Source: an uncultured Clostridia bacterium (GTDB lineage: Bacteria > Bacillota > Clostridia > Christensenellales > UBA1242). From it: DNA of 5,848 nt. The position numbers were made by a program, and so were the translations under genes. The notes under the pieces were generated by a model, which saw only the letters and a list, made by a program, of their open reading frames with translations, did no database searches and had not been told where the DNA came from. Of the stretch, positions 1 to 5,322 are shown piece after piece. The DNA is taken from positions 1 to 5,848 of the forward strand of contig CALVZZ010000059.1 in NCBI GenBank assembly GCA_944372715.1, read 5' to 3'. The stretch's first letter is position 1. Each line of letters opens with the position of its first letter.

Positions 1-16
1 ATGTATCATATTAAAT

Positions 17-358
17 ATGGAAAATATAAAAATGAGTAAAAAAAATGATATTTCAACTAAATCAAAAAAAAATACATTAAAGAAAAAGGTAAATGCAAAA
101 GAAAATAATACTGAAAAAACTGCAAAAGTTGTAGAAGAAAATGGTGACATATCTAATAAAAATAATATTCAAGATGCACAAATAGAATTAAAACAGACAG
201 AGCAAATTGAAAAAAAGAAAAAAGAGCCAAAGCAGGACATAAATCCTAAAATTTGGAAAACTCTCTTTTATATAACTCTTGGTCTTTCAGGAATTTTTTT
301 AATTTTATTAATAGTTTTAATTATTCTTTTAAATACTCCACCAACAAATATTTTTTAA
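17..358 (+). CDS. Small lysine-rich protein with C-terminal membrane anchor
   Basis: Function is not recognised. The 113-residue product has an N-terminal part of about 78 residues that is very rich in Lys, Glu and Asn, with no hydrophobic stretch, so it is probably disordered and cytoplasmic. A single strong hydrophobic segment follows at about residues 82-105 and a short tail ends TPPTNIF. This is a tail-anchored layout. The start is uncertain. The ATG at 17 has no visible Shine-Dalgarno sequence; a second ATG at 32 (MSKKND) has a weak GGAAAA seven bases upstream. The frame is also open back to the left edge, so the true N-terminus could lie outside the window. The stop overlaps the stop of the convergent deacetylase gene by four bases. 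A clear terminator for this strand follows at 401-436. Confidence 0.6.
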   Translation: MENIKMSKKNDISTKSKKNTLKKKVNAKENNTEKTAKVVEENGDISNKNNIQDAQIELKQTEQIEKKKKEPKQDINPKIWKTLFYITLGLSGIFLILLIVLIILLNTPPTNIF

Positions 359-1422
359 TTGATCAAATTTCTATAATTATTGTCATATACTAAACTAGTA
401 TCGAACAAGGGTTTAAAAAAGCTTGTTCGATTTTTTAATGTAAATCCGTCTATTACTTTTCTATCCATAAACAACGATTTTTCTTTAATGTTTTTATCAA
501 ATGGTAAATAACTAAAAAATGGTTTCATCCCAACCCCACAAAACAATTTAAAGCCATACTCTTTTAGTAGTTTGTGTTTTTGAGAAATGTTTCCATAATT
601 ATCTGTTATTTCCCATTCTCCATATGGATAGACATAGATGTTTGTATGACCAACTAATGATTCGACTTCATTTTTCCAATTCTCTAATTCTTCTTGAAAT
701 TGTGTAACTGAAATTTTTTTCATATGATAATGTCCATAAGAATGAGAAGCAAAGGTCCAACCATTGTTTTTTAAATATGCAACAATTTCTTTTGCTTTTT
801 GAATTTCTTCATCTCTATTAATTACATTACTTTTTTGTGTTCTGTATCCTAAAATTCCGTCATAACCAGTTAAATTTATTGTTCCTTTTGCTCCATTATA
901 AGAAAAATCAGGATTTTTCTTAATGAAGTTTTCTAATATGCATATAAATTCTCTATCATCAGTTAAAACTTCTTTGCCATCAATGATAGTCGATTCCATA
1001 ATTTTATTATCTTTTAATATCAATTTATCAATCATACCTAAATGTAACTTTTTATGATCGTAATTAACATCATCAAAAGAAAAAATGAGGGGTTTTTTGT
1101 TTTTTGGAACTTTTATTTCGCATATTTTTGCAATGTTGTTTTCAACTTTATAACAATCATTAATGTCTACTAAAACATAATTATTTTTATAGAGCTCTTC
1201 TAAAATCAATTTAAATTCATTGTGCGTGATACAATCTTGATTATAATGTTCCCTCATCTCATTGTTTTTAGAAAATGCAATATCTGGATATGCTAAAAGA
1301 CAATGTGTAAACAAGTGTTCAATGTCCTTTGTGTAATAATAATTTTCTTCTGCTTCAACAAATTGGGGAAGTGGTTGAAATATTATAAAAGACATTAAAA
1401 TTAAAATGATAAATTTTTTCAT
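355..1422 (-). CDS. Secreted polysaccharide deacetylase (NodB homology domain)
   Basis: A 355-residue exported protein, likely a metal-dependent carbohydrate esterase (CE4 type) that removes acetyl groups from cell-wall or spore polysaccharide. Residues 1-24 form a signal peptide ending in VEA before EEN, with no lipobox cysteine. Catalytic motifs are visible: SFDDVNYD (catalytic Asp117 and metal-binding Asp118), HSYGH (metal ligands His227 and His231) and YPYGE (265-269). The arginine that usually precedes motif 3 (RxPY) is Val264 here. The middle block GAKGTINLTGYDGILGYRT (178-195) is, as I recall it, characteristic of a clostridial subfamily with an N-terminal extension. No Shine-Dalgarno sequence is visible upstream of the ATG, and no convincing terminator follows on this strand. 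It is transcribed away from the degenerate dehydrogenase gene. Substrate and any role in sporulation are unknown; position near spoIIQ is only suggestive. Confidence 0.85.
   Translation of the reverse strand: MKKFIILILMSFIIFQPLPQFVEAEENYYYTKDIEHLFTHCLLAYPDIAFSKNNEMREHYNQDCITHNEFKLILEELYKNNYVLVDINDCYKVENNIAKICEIKVPKNKKPLIFSFDDVNYDHKKLHLGMIDKLILKDNKIMESTIIDGKEVLTDDREFICILENFIKKNPDFSYNGAKGTINLTGYDGILGYRTQKSNVINRDEEIQKAKEIVAYLKNNGWTFASHSYGHYHMKKISVTQFQEELENWKNEVESLVGHTNIYVYPYGEWEITDNYGNISQKHKLLKEYGFKLFCGVGMKPFFSYLPFDKNIKEKSLFMDRKVIDGFTLKNRTSFFKPLFDTSLVYDNNYRNLIN
401..436 (+). terminator. Rho-independent terminator of the small membrane gene, inside the convergent gene
   Basis: A perfect 9-bp stem (TCGAACAAG at 401-409, CTTGTTCGA at 422-430) with a 12-base loop is followed by six T at 431-436. 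The T-run is on the plus strand only, so it terminates rightward transcription from the gene ending at 358. It lies about 45-80 bases inside the 3' coding end of the deacetylase gene on the other strand, so these bases do double duty. Confidence 0.85.
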
Positions 1423-1541
1423 ATTTATATTTTTTGTTTATATAAAAAAAATATTACAAAATTATGTTTAAATAATAAAAAAAATAACAAAATTACAAAT
1501 TTTATGACAAAATATTAATTTTTACTTCCTAATTAATAATG
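1423..1541. other. A/T-rich divergent spacer
   Basis: This stretch separates two divergent genes and is almost entirely A and T. It must hold the promoter for the leftward deacetylase gene. The best minus-strand candidate I see is TTGTTA (1485-1490) and CATAAT (1461-1466) spaced by 18 bases, which is weak and could be chance in such DNA. No hairpin, small ORF or RNA gene is evident. Confidence 0.3.
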
Positions 1542-1547
1542 TATAAT
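1519..1547 (+). promoter_or_regulatory. Sigma-A-type promoter of the dehydrogenase-like gene
   Basis: A perfect TATAAT lies at 1542-1547. The -35 region is poor: TTTTTA at 1519-1524 with a 17-base spacer, or TTTACT at 1521-1526 with 15. The expected transcript start near 1554 leaves a leader of about 13 bases that still contains GGAG. That start lies inside or after an upstream in-frame TTG at 1552, which supports translation from the ATG at 1567. Confidence 0.5.
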
Positions 1548-1566
1548 TACTTTGTTGGAGAAAAAT

Positions 1567-2703
1567 ATGGAAATAATTTACAAGCAAGATGCTTTACAAG
1601 AGCTATCAAAAATATTAAAAAATAATTATTTTGCAAAAAAAATATTGCTTTTAGTTTCTACTACGATAAAAGAAAAAATGATATCAACTTTTGTAAATGA
1701 AATAAACATAGCAGGTAATCCATTTAATATAAATGATAAAAGAGGGGATTATGATTTAGTAATAACGGTGGGTGGAGGAAATGTTTGCAATGAAGGAAAA
1801 TTGTTTGCGTTTGTGAAAAACATAGATTTAATTGTGATTCCTACTGCGCCTACATCTCCTATATATTTTAACGATATATCATTTGATAAAAATACATTTG
1901 AATTGCATAAAGTAAAAAAGCCAAACTATGTTCTAGTTGATGAAAAAATCATACAAAACACACCATTATTTTTAGCAAAAAGAGGTTTTTTGCTTGGTCT
2001 TTCTTACAATGAGATATTATATGAAAAAGAAATATATTCTTTGCTTTATAAAACTGATAATGATATAGAAGATTTAAGATATTTGCTACATAATCTTGAA
2101 TGCTGTGCAGAAAAACTTGCATCGGGGGAAAGGGAAAGCAGGCTTGAAGTAATGGATTTTATGATTGAAATTTCAAAGCTTAAAATAGATTTTACTGCAA
2201 TATTTACACTTGCCCATTTGTTAGAAAAATCTGATAATTTTGCTGATGAAAATATATTAATAAGAAAATATAAAAAGATATCAAACGCAAATAAAAATTT
2301 AAAAATAAATTATTTAATTGCTTCAGATTTATTAATATGTTGTTTTAAAGAAATGTTTTCATTAAAAAAAATAGAACCAAAATTTTTGCCCAGTATACAA
2401 AAATTAAATAAAAAATTAAAAAATTTTAATATTTTAGACAAAAAATTAAAAAATTTTGCTTTTTTTGATGAAATTATAGAAAATAAAGAATTTTTTTTGA
2501 AAATAAATGTTATAAAACATAGATGCTACTATCTAGCAGAAATATATAAAAATAAAATCAAAAGCACCTTAAAAAAAGTTATTAATATATCTCCCGAAAT
2601 TCCAGATATTGATGTATGTTTTAATGCAATAAGTGTTGTTCCCATTTTTGATAATAAAAACATACTTATTAATGTTTTATCTTGTGTAGGTATTATTGAA
2701 TAG
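1567..2703 (+). CDS. Degenerate glycerol-1-phosphate dehydrogenase / DHQ synthase-like protein
   Basis: The 378-residue product has the N-terminal nucleotide-binding half of the iron-containing dehydrogenase / dehydroquinate synthase / G1P dehydrogenase superfamily. The block VITVGGGNVCNEGK (65-78) corresponds to the family GGGSxxDxxK loop, VIPTAPTS (90-97) to the PTAPS segment of the EgsA/AraM type, and YVLVD (121-125) to the conserved strand after it. Key residues are altered: Asn replaces Asp in the glycine loop, the SMDGYAS block reads TSPIYFND, and the metal-binding GfGD segment reads GLSYNE. No clear metal-binding histidine block is found in the C-terminal half. I infer a divergent enzyme or a non-catalytic homologue. 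Residues 282-301 are a tandem 10-residue repeat (KKLKNFxxxD). The start is set at ATG 1567 because GGAG sits six bases upstream. The next gene follows after 33 bases without a terminator, so they are probably cotranscribed. Confidence 0.6.
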   Translation: MEIIYKQDALQELSKILKNNYFAKKILLLVSTTIKEKMISTFVNEINIAGNPFNINDKRGDYDLVITVGGGNVCNEGKLFAFVKNIDLIVIPTAPTSPIYFNDISFDKNTFELHKVKKPNYVLVDEKIIQNTPLFLAKRGFLLGLSYNEILYEKEIYSLLYKTDNDIEDLRYLLHNLECCAEKLASGERESRLEVMDFMIEISKLKIDFTAIFTLAHLLEKSDNFADENILIRKYKKISNANKNLKINYLIASDLLICCFKEMFSLKKIEPKFLPSIQKLNKKLKNFNILDKKLKNFAFFDEIIENKEFFLKINVIKHRCYYLAEIYKNKIKSTLKKVINISPEIPDIDVCFNAISVVPIFDNKNILINVLSCVGIIE

Positions 2704-2736
2704 TTTAAAATATTTAATTTTGTCTACAATTATTAT

Positions 2737-3189
2737 GTGAAGAAATTGATTGTTTATTTAATTTTGTTAATATTTATTGCAATATGTTCATTTGGTGTTA
2801 GTGATAATATGTTTAACTTTGATTGCAATATGCAAGTTTTTGTTACAGATTTATCAAGTTCTTTTTCTGGAAAATTTAGTAAGAATGGGAATGGATATGT
2901 TGTGTACACAAATAAAAATAACTATAAAGAAGTTTTAAAAAATGTTGATGGGGTTTATGGATTGAGTTTTAATAAAAAATCAAATTTAGATGAATTTAAC
3001 TTTATCAAACAAAATGTTAAAATATTAAAAAATCAAGAACTTGAAAATATTATAACCTTTTACGGTTTTTTTGATGGTGGCAATATGTTTTGCTATATAG
3101 ATGGTAAAAAAGTCAATATACAAGTTTCTTACAATATGTTAAGTAAAGATTTGACAATAGGTTTCCCAATTATTTTAGGTTCATATTAA
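2737..3189 (+). CDS. Small exported protein, possibly YwmB-like
   Basis: A 150-residue protein with a hydrophobic N-terminus (about residues 4-20, after MKK), so it is secreted or membrane-anchored. The remainder is a small, mostly polar domain with no catalytic motif that I recognise. The C-terminal part, GKKVNIQVSYN (123-133) followed by LTIGFPIILGSY (139-150), resembles the end of the YwmB family (DUF1779), whose members carry a similar 'MNVQV ... GTPII..EY' pattern. In Bacillus subtilis ywmB lies near spoIID, spoIIQ and spoIIID, which agrees with this position. The protein is shorter than YwmB and the match is from memory, so the assignment is tentative. It starts at GTG with no visible Shine-Dalgarno sequence. 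It lies 33 bases after the upstream gene and 52 bases before spoIIQ, with no terminator on either side. Confidence 0.5.
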   Translation: MKKLIVYLILLIFIAICSFGVSDNMFNFDCNMQVFVTDLSSSFSGKFSKNGNGYVVYTNKNNYKEVLKNVDGVYGLSFNKKSNLDEFNFIKQNVKILKNQELENIITFYGFFDGGNMFCYIDGKKVNIQVSYNMLSKDLTIGFPIILGSY

Positions 3190-3196
3190 AATTAAT

Positions 3197-3225
3197 GTTT
3201 AAAGTCTTATTTATGTGTCAATAAT
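3197..3225 (+). promoter_or_regulatory. Possible sigma-F-type promoter of spoIIQ
   Basis: GTTTA (3197-3201), 15 bases, then GTCAATAAT (3217-3225) resembles the sigma-F pattern GYATA / GGNNANANT, with one mismatch in each box. In B. subtilis and Clostridioides difficile spoIIQ is a sigma-F gene. The transcript would start at about 3232, giving a leader of only about ten bases that begins at the ribosome-binding site. This is weak evidence; read-through from the upstream genes is an alternative. Confidence 0.3.
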
Positions 3226-3241
3226 TTCCACGGGAGGAAAT

Positions 3242-3829
3242 ATGAACAAAATAAAACTTTTTTTAAAAAAATATGGTTATTACTGTATGATAGGGTTAAT
3301 GGTAATTGCATTGGGTGTTACAATTGGAGTGGCTGCAGGTACGGAAAACACTGAAATGAACATTGACTCTTCTGCTAACAACCCTGTTGTAAGTGTTGTA
3401 AACCCTGAGGTATTGAGCTTTTGCTTGCCTATGGAAAATCCAACGATTATAAAAGATTATTCAGGCTCTGAACTAATGTGGAACTCGACACTTGCGTGGT
3501 GGGAAGCGCACGAGGGAATGGATTTAACTTCGGACAACTCTTTAGTTTTTGCAATTGCCGATGGCGAAGTTATGTCTATAACGGAAGATAGTTTGGATGG
3601 TACAAAAGTAATTATTGAGCATTCAAATGGTCTTGAAAGTGTTTACAGTTCTCTTAACAATGAATTAAAGGTTAAAGTTGGAGACAAGGTTAAAAAGGGT
3701 GATGAAATAGGGAAAGCATCTGATAGTGCTGGATCTGAAAATTTAACGGGTAGTCATTTACATTTTGAATTGCTTGAAGATGGTAACAAAATTGACCCAA
3801 ATAATTATTTAGAATTGCAACCTAAATAA
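3242..3829 (+). CDS. spoIIQ: SpoIIQ, forespore M23/LytM-domain sporulation protein
   Basis: SpoIIQ is made in the forespore, spans its inner membrane and meets SpoIIIAH from the mother cell in the intermembrane space, supporting engulfment and late forespore gene expression. The 195-residue product has a short basic cytoplasmic start, one membrane segment (about 13-31), a linker and a LytM domain from about residue 60 to the end. The SpoIIQ-specific approach KDYSG ... WNSTLAWWEAHEGMD is present. All zinc and catalytic positions are kept: His90 and Asp94 (HEGMD) and His172-x-His174 (SHLHFEL). B. subtilis SpoIIQ has lost the first histidine, whereas the clostridial type keeps it, so this is the clostridial form and may be an active endopeptidase. 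The start is ATG 3242 because GGGAGG lies four bases upstream; an in-frame GTG at 3215 would place that site inside the gene. A terminator follows directly. Confidence 0.92.
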   Translation: MNKIKLFLKKYGYYCMIGLMVIALGVTIGVAAGTENTEMNIDSSANNPVVSVVNPEVLSFCLPMENPTIIKDYSGSELMWNSTLAWWEAHEGMDLTSDNSLVFAIADGEVMSITEDSLDGTKVIIEHSNGLESVYSSLNNELKVKVGDKVKKGDEIGKASDSAGSENLTGSHLHFELLEDGNKIDPNNYLELQPK

Positions 3830-3853
3830 AATGCGATAAAATCGCATTTTTTT
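3828..3853 (+). terminator. Rho-independent terminator after spoIIQ
   Basis: The stem ATGCGAT (3831-3837) / ATCGCAT (3841-3847) has a three-base AAA loop and extends by three A-T pairs on each side, followed by a T-run to 3853. It begins within the spoIIQ stop codon and separates spoIIQ from the acyl carrier protein gene. Confidence 0.9.
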
Positions 3854-3871
3854 ATATGTATGAAAATATAG

Positions 3872-3900
3872 TTGATTTCATATAATAGTTGTGATATAAT
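3872..3900 (+). promoter_or_regulatory. Strong sigma-A promoter of acpP, with extended -10
   Basis: TTGATT (3872-3877), a 17-base spacer, then TATAAT (3895-3900) preceded by TGA, giving the TGnTATAAT extended -10. The expected transcript start is near 3907, shortly before the ribosome-binding site AAGGAGG (3912-3918). This is the best vegetative promoter in the window and fits a housekeeping gene. Confidence 0.85.
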
Positions 3901-3923
3901 AAGCAAGAATTAAGGAGGATGAA

Positions 3924-4151
3924 ATGGTTGAAGAAAAGGTAAAGTCTCTTATAGCATCACAACTAAATATTCCTGTTGAAAAGGTTAATGATGAATCTAA
4001 ACTTGTTGAAGATTTAGGGGCAGATTCTTTAGATATTGTTGAAATGTTAATGACTTTAGAAGAAGAATTTGGAATCAGTATTCCAGATGAAGAAACAGCT
4101 AATATGAAAACTGTGGGCGAAATTATAAAAGTTATTGAAAACAAAAAGTAA
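3924..4151 (+). CDS. acpP: Acyl carrier protein
   Basis: Acyl carrier protein carries growing acyl chains on a phosphopantetheine arm in fatty acid synthesis in the cytoplasm. The 75-residue acidic protein has the normal length and the conserved GADSLDIVE motif; Ser35 is the phosphopantetheine attachment site. Helix II continues as MLMTLEEEFGISIPDEE, the typical partner-recognition surface. The start is fixed by AAGGAGG five bases before the ATG. It is transcribed alone: it has its own strong promoter and lies between two terminators. This differs from the common placement of acpP next to plsX, fabD, fabG or rnc, so it may be a relocated main copy or a second copy serving another pathway. A phosphopantetheine carrier for a non-fatty-acid system cannot be excluded, but the sequence is ordinary for AcpP. 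Confidence 0.93.
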   Translation: MVEEKVKSLIASQLNIPVEKVNDESKLVEDLGADSLDIVEMLMTLEEEFGISIPDEETANMKTVGEIIKVIENKK

Positions 4152-4162
4152 ATTATTATATT

Positions 4163-4191
4163 AAAATCTTAGCTATGGCTAAGATTTTTTT
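4163..4191 (+). terminator. Rho-independent terminator after acpP
   Basis: An 11-bp stem (AAAATCTTAGC at 4163-4173, GCTAAGATTTT at 4178-4188) with a TATG loop runs into a T-tract ending at 4191. It isolates acpP from spoIIID. Confidence 0.9.
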
Positions 4192-4205
4192 ATATGTTCA
4201 TTATG

Positions 4206-4234
4206 TCATATTTTGTCTAAAACCCTCATAATAT
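4206..4234 (+). promoter_or_regulatory. Sigma-E-type promoter of spoIIID
   Basis: TCATATT at 4206-4212 fits the sigma-E -35 pattern KMATATT. After 14 bases, CATAATAT at 4227-4234 matches the -10 pattern CATACANT in six of eight positions. Spacing and order are right for sigma-E, and spoIIID is a known early mother-cell sigma-E gene. The spacer also holds TTTTGTCTAA (4211-4220), one base away from the Spo0A-box core TTTTGTCGAA; this may be chance. Confidence 0.7.
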
Positions 4235-4254
4235 GTTAAAAATGGGGGTGTTAG

Positions 4255-4506
4255 GTGAAGCAAGATATAAAAGAACGCGCTGTAATTGTTGGTAAACATA
4301 TTTTAAGCTCGGAAAACACAGTAAGACAAACGGCTTTTATTTTTGGAATAAGTAAAAGTACGGTTCACAACGATGTTAGTTATAGACTAAAAAAAATTGA
4401 TAAAAATCTTTATGAAAAAGTAAAAAAAATACTAGATAAAAATTTTCAAGAAAAACACATTAGGGGTGGAATTTCTACAAAAAATAAGTATTTAAAAAAA
4501 CAATAA
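4255..4506 (+). CDS. spoIIID: SpoIIID, mother-cell sporulation transcription regulator
   Basis: SpoIIID is a small DNA-binding protein that activates or represses many sigma-E genes in the mother cell and helps the switch to sigma-K. The 83-residue product matches the family along its length: IKERAVIVGKHIL at the start, a helix-turn-helix at about 23-42 containing FGISKSTVHND, and the basic C-terminal region KHIRGGISTKNKY (68-79), which contributes to DNA binding. It is about ten residues shorter than B. subtilis SpoIIID, missing only the tail. The start is GTG, preceded by GGGGGTG (4244-4250), which gives good Shine-Dalgarno pairing. Its order after spoIIQ is typical of Firmicutes, although acpP lies between them here. 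A sigma-E-type promoter is visible upstream. Confidence 0.95.
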   Translation: MKQDIKERAVIVGKHILSSENTVRQTAFIFGISKSTVHNDVSYRLKKIDKNLYEKVKKILDKNFQEKHIRGGISTKNKYLKKQ

Positions 4507-4533
4507 AATTAATTAAAAAATGGTTAAAAATAT

Positions 4534-4573
4534 AAAAAAATAAGCAAAAAATTGAATTTTTGCTTATTTTTTT
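4534..4573. terminator. Bidirectional terminator between spoIIID and the ttcA-like gene
   Basis: A perfect 17-bp inverted repeat (4534-4550 and 4557-4573) has a six-base loop ATTGAA. Its core is ATAAGCAAAAA / TTTTTGCTTAT, and the outer arms are A7 and T7, so each strand ends in a T-run. It serves both convergent genes. The stop codon and last lysine codons of the leftward gene lie in one arm. Confidence 0.85.
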
Positions 4574-5292
4574 AATAATTTTTCAAAATTTATTAAGTTA
4601 TATTTTTCATAATTAAAAATTGATTTAAACAAATTGTTTTTAAAATTTGGCAGTATTTTTTCAACTTCAATTATGGAATTTTTGATATTTTCTCTTTCAG
4701 TTTTTTTATCTATAGGACAAGAACTTTTTATTATATTAAAATCTTGTGTATAATCGTAAATTTGTTCTTCCCACAAATACAAAAGTGGGCGTATTATGGT
4801 TATACCTGTATTACTCATAAATGATACGGGCTTCATAGAATTTAATCTGTTTTCGTGCATAATGCTAAGCATAAATGTCTCTATAAAATCATCAGCATTG
4901 TGCCCTAGTGCCAATTTGTTAAAACCTAAATTTTTGCAGGTATTACACAATATTCCTCTGCGCATTTTTGAACACAGACTGCAAGGGTTTTTTTCTTTTC
5001 TTATATCAAAAACAACTTCACCAATGTCCGATTTGATTACTTTTAGTTCCACATCATAACTTTTGCAAAAGTTTGTTAAGCTTTCTATGTCTGTGTTTTT
5101 AAAACTGTCTACACAAATTGCGACTAAAGAAAATTTCTCTTTTGAATATTTTTGATAAAGGCCAAGGCAAGCAGTGAGCAACAAACTATCTTTTCCTCCC
5201 GATAGTCCTATTGCTATTTTGTCGCCATCTTCAATCATATTAAAATCTTTTATTGCTCTGTGAATGATATTAATTGCTTTTTTAATTTTCAT
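4564..5292 (-). CDS. ttcA: TtcA-family tRNA 2-thiocytidine synthetase (PP-loop ATPase)
   Basis: Members of this family activate a tRNA base with ATP and insert sulfur; E. coli TtcA makes 2-thiocytidine at position 32 using a 4Fe-4S cluster. The 242-residue protein has the PP-loop SGGKDS (31-36), the pair CSLC (Cys104, Cys107) followed by RRGIL, the GHNADD motif (130-135), IRPL (167-170) and SSCP with Cys192. These three cysteines match the cluster ligands of TtcA. A second pair CNTC (116-119) is extra. There is no N-terminal zinc-finger pair, which argues against TtuA. The N-terminus (AIKDFNMIEDGDKIA) aligns normally, so ATG 5292 is accepted although no Shine-Dalgarno sequence is visible. The start codon lies in the loop of a 17-bp inverted repeat. 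No upstream promoter is clear, because transposase-like sequence begins almost at once. True function in Firmicutes is less certain than the family. Confidence 0.85.
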   Translation of the reverse strand: MKIKKAINIIHRAIKDFNMIEDGDKIAIGLSGGKDSLLLTACLGLYQKYSKEKFSLVAICVDSFKNTDIESLTNFCKSYDVELKVIKSDIGEVVFDIRKEKNPCSLCSKMRRGILCNTCKNLGFNKLALGHNADDFIETFMLSIMHENRLNSMKPVSFMSNTGITIIRPLLYLWEEQIYDYTQDFNIIKSSCPIDKKTERENIKNSIIEVEKILPNFKNNLFKSIFNYEKYNLINFEKLLKK

Positions 5293-5322
5293 ATATTTAT
5301 TTTACAAAAAAGCAATTAATAT
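5267..5322. repeat. 17-bp inverted repeat bracketing the ttcA-like start codon
   Basis: ATATTAATTGCTTTTTT (5267-5283) and its exact reverse complement AAAAAAGCAATTAATAT (5306-5322) are separated by about 22 bases that contain the start codon of the leftward gene. In that transcript the start codon would lie in a hairpin loop. One arm lies inside the coding region (residues about 4-9); the other lies at the edge of the transposase-like sequence. The stem is almost all A-U with only two G-C pairs. Confidence 0.75.

Noticed and set aside
1552..1566. Upstream TTG start for the dehydrogenase-like gene
   Set aside because: The GGAG site is placed for the ATG at 1567, and the predicted transcript start near 1554 would exclude the TTG.
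2410..2457. Direct repeat as a CRISPR or mobile-element repeat
   Set aside because: There are only two copies, in frame within a gene, in low-complexity A/T sequence.
3215..3241. Upstream GTG start for spoIIQ
   Set aside because: It would put the strong GGGAGG site inside the gene, and the family N-terminus begins with the basic, membrane-preceding segment at ATG 3242.
3878..4144. Minus-strand open frame of 88 codons
   Set aside because: It lies entirely antisense to acpP, is rich in Ser/Thr/Ile as expected from a mirrored acidic coding sequence, and has no family features.
4796..5059. Plus-strand open frame of 87 codons
   Set aside because: It is antisense to the well-supported ttcA-like gene and has no ribosome-binding site or recognisable domain.
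5267..5322. Inverted repeat as the terminal repeats of a complete small mobile element
   Set aside because: Only about 22 bases lie between the arms, one arm is within the ttcA-like coding sequence, and no flanking target duplication is seen.
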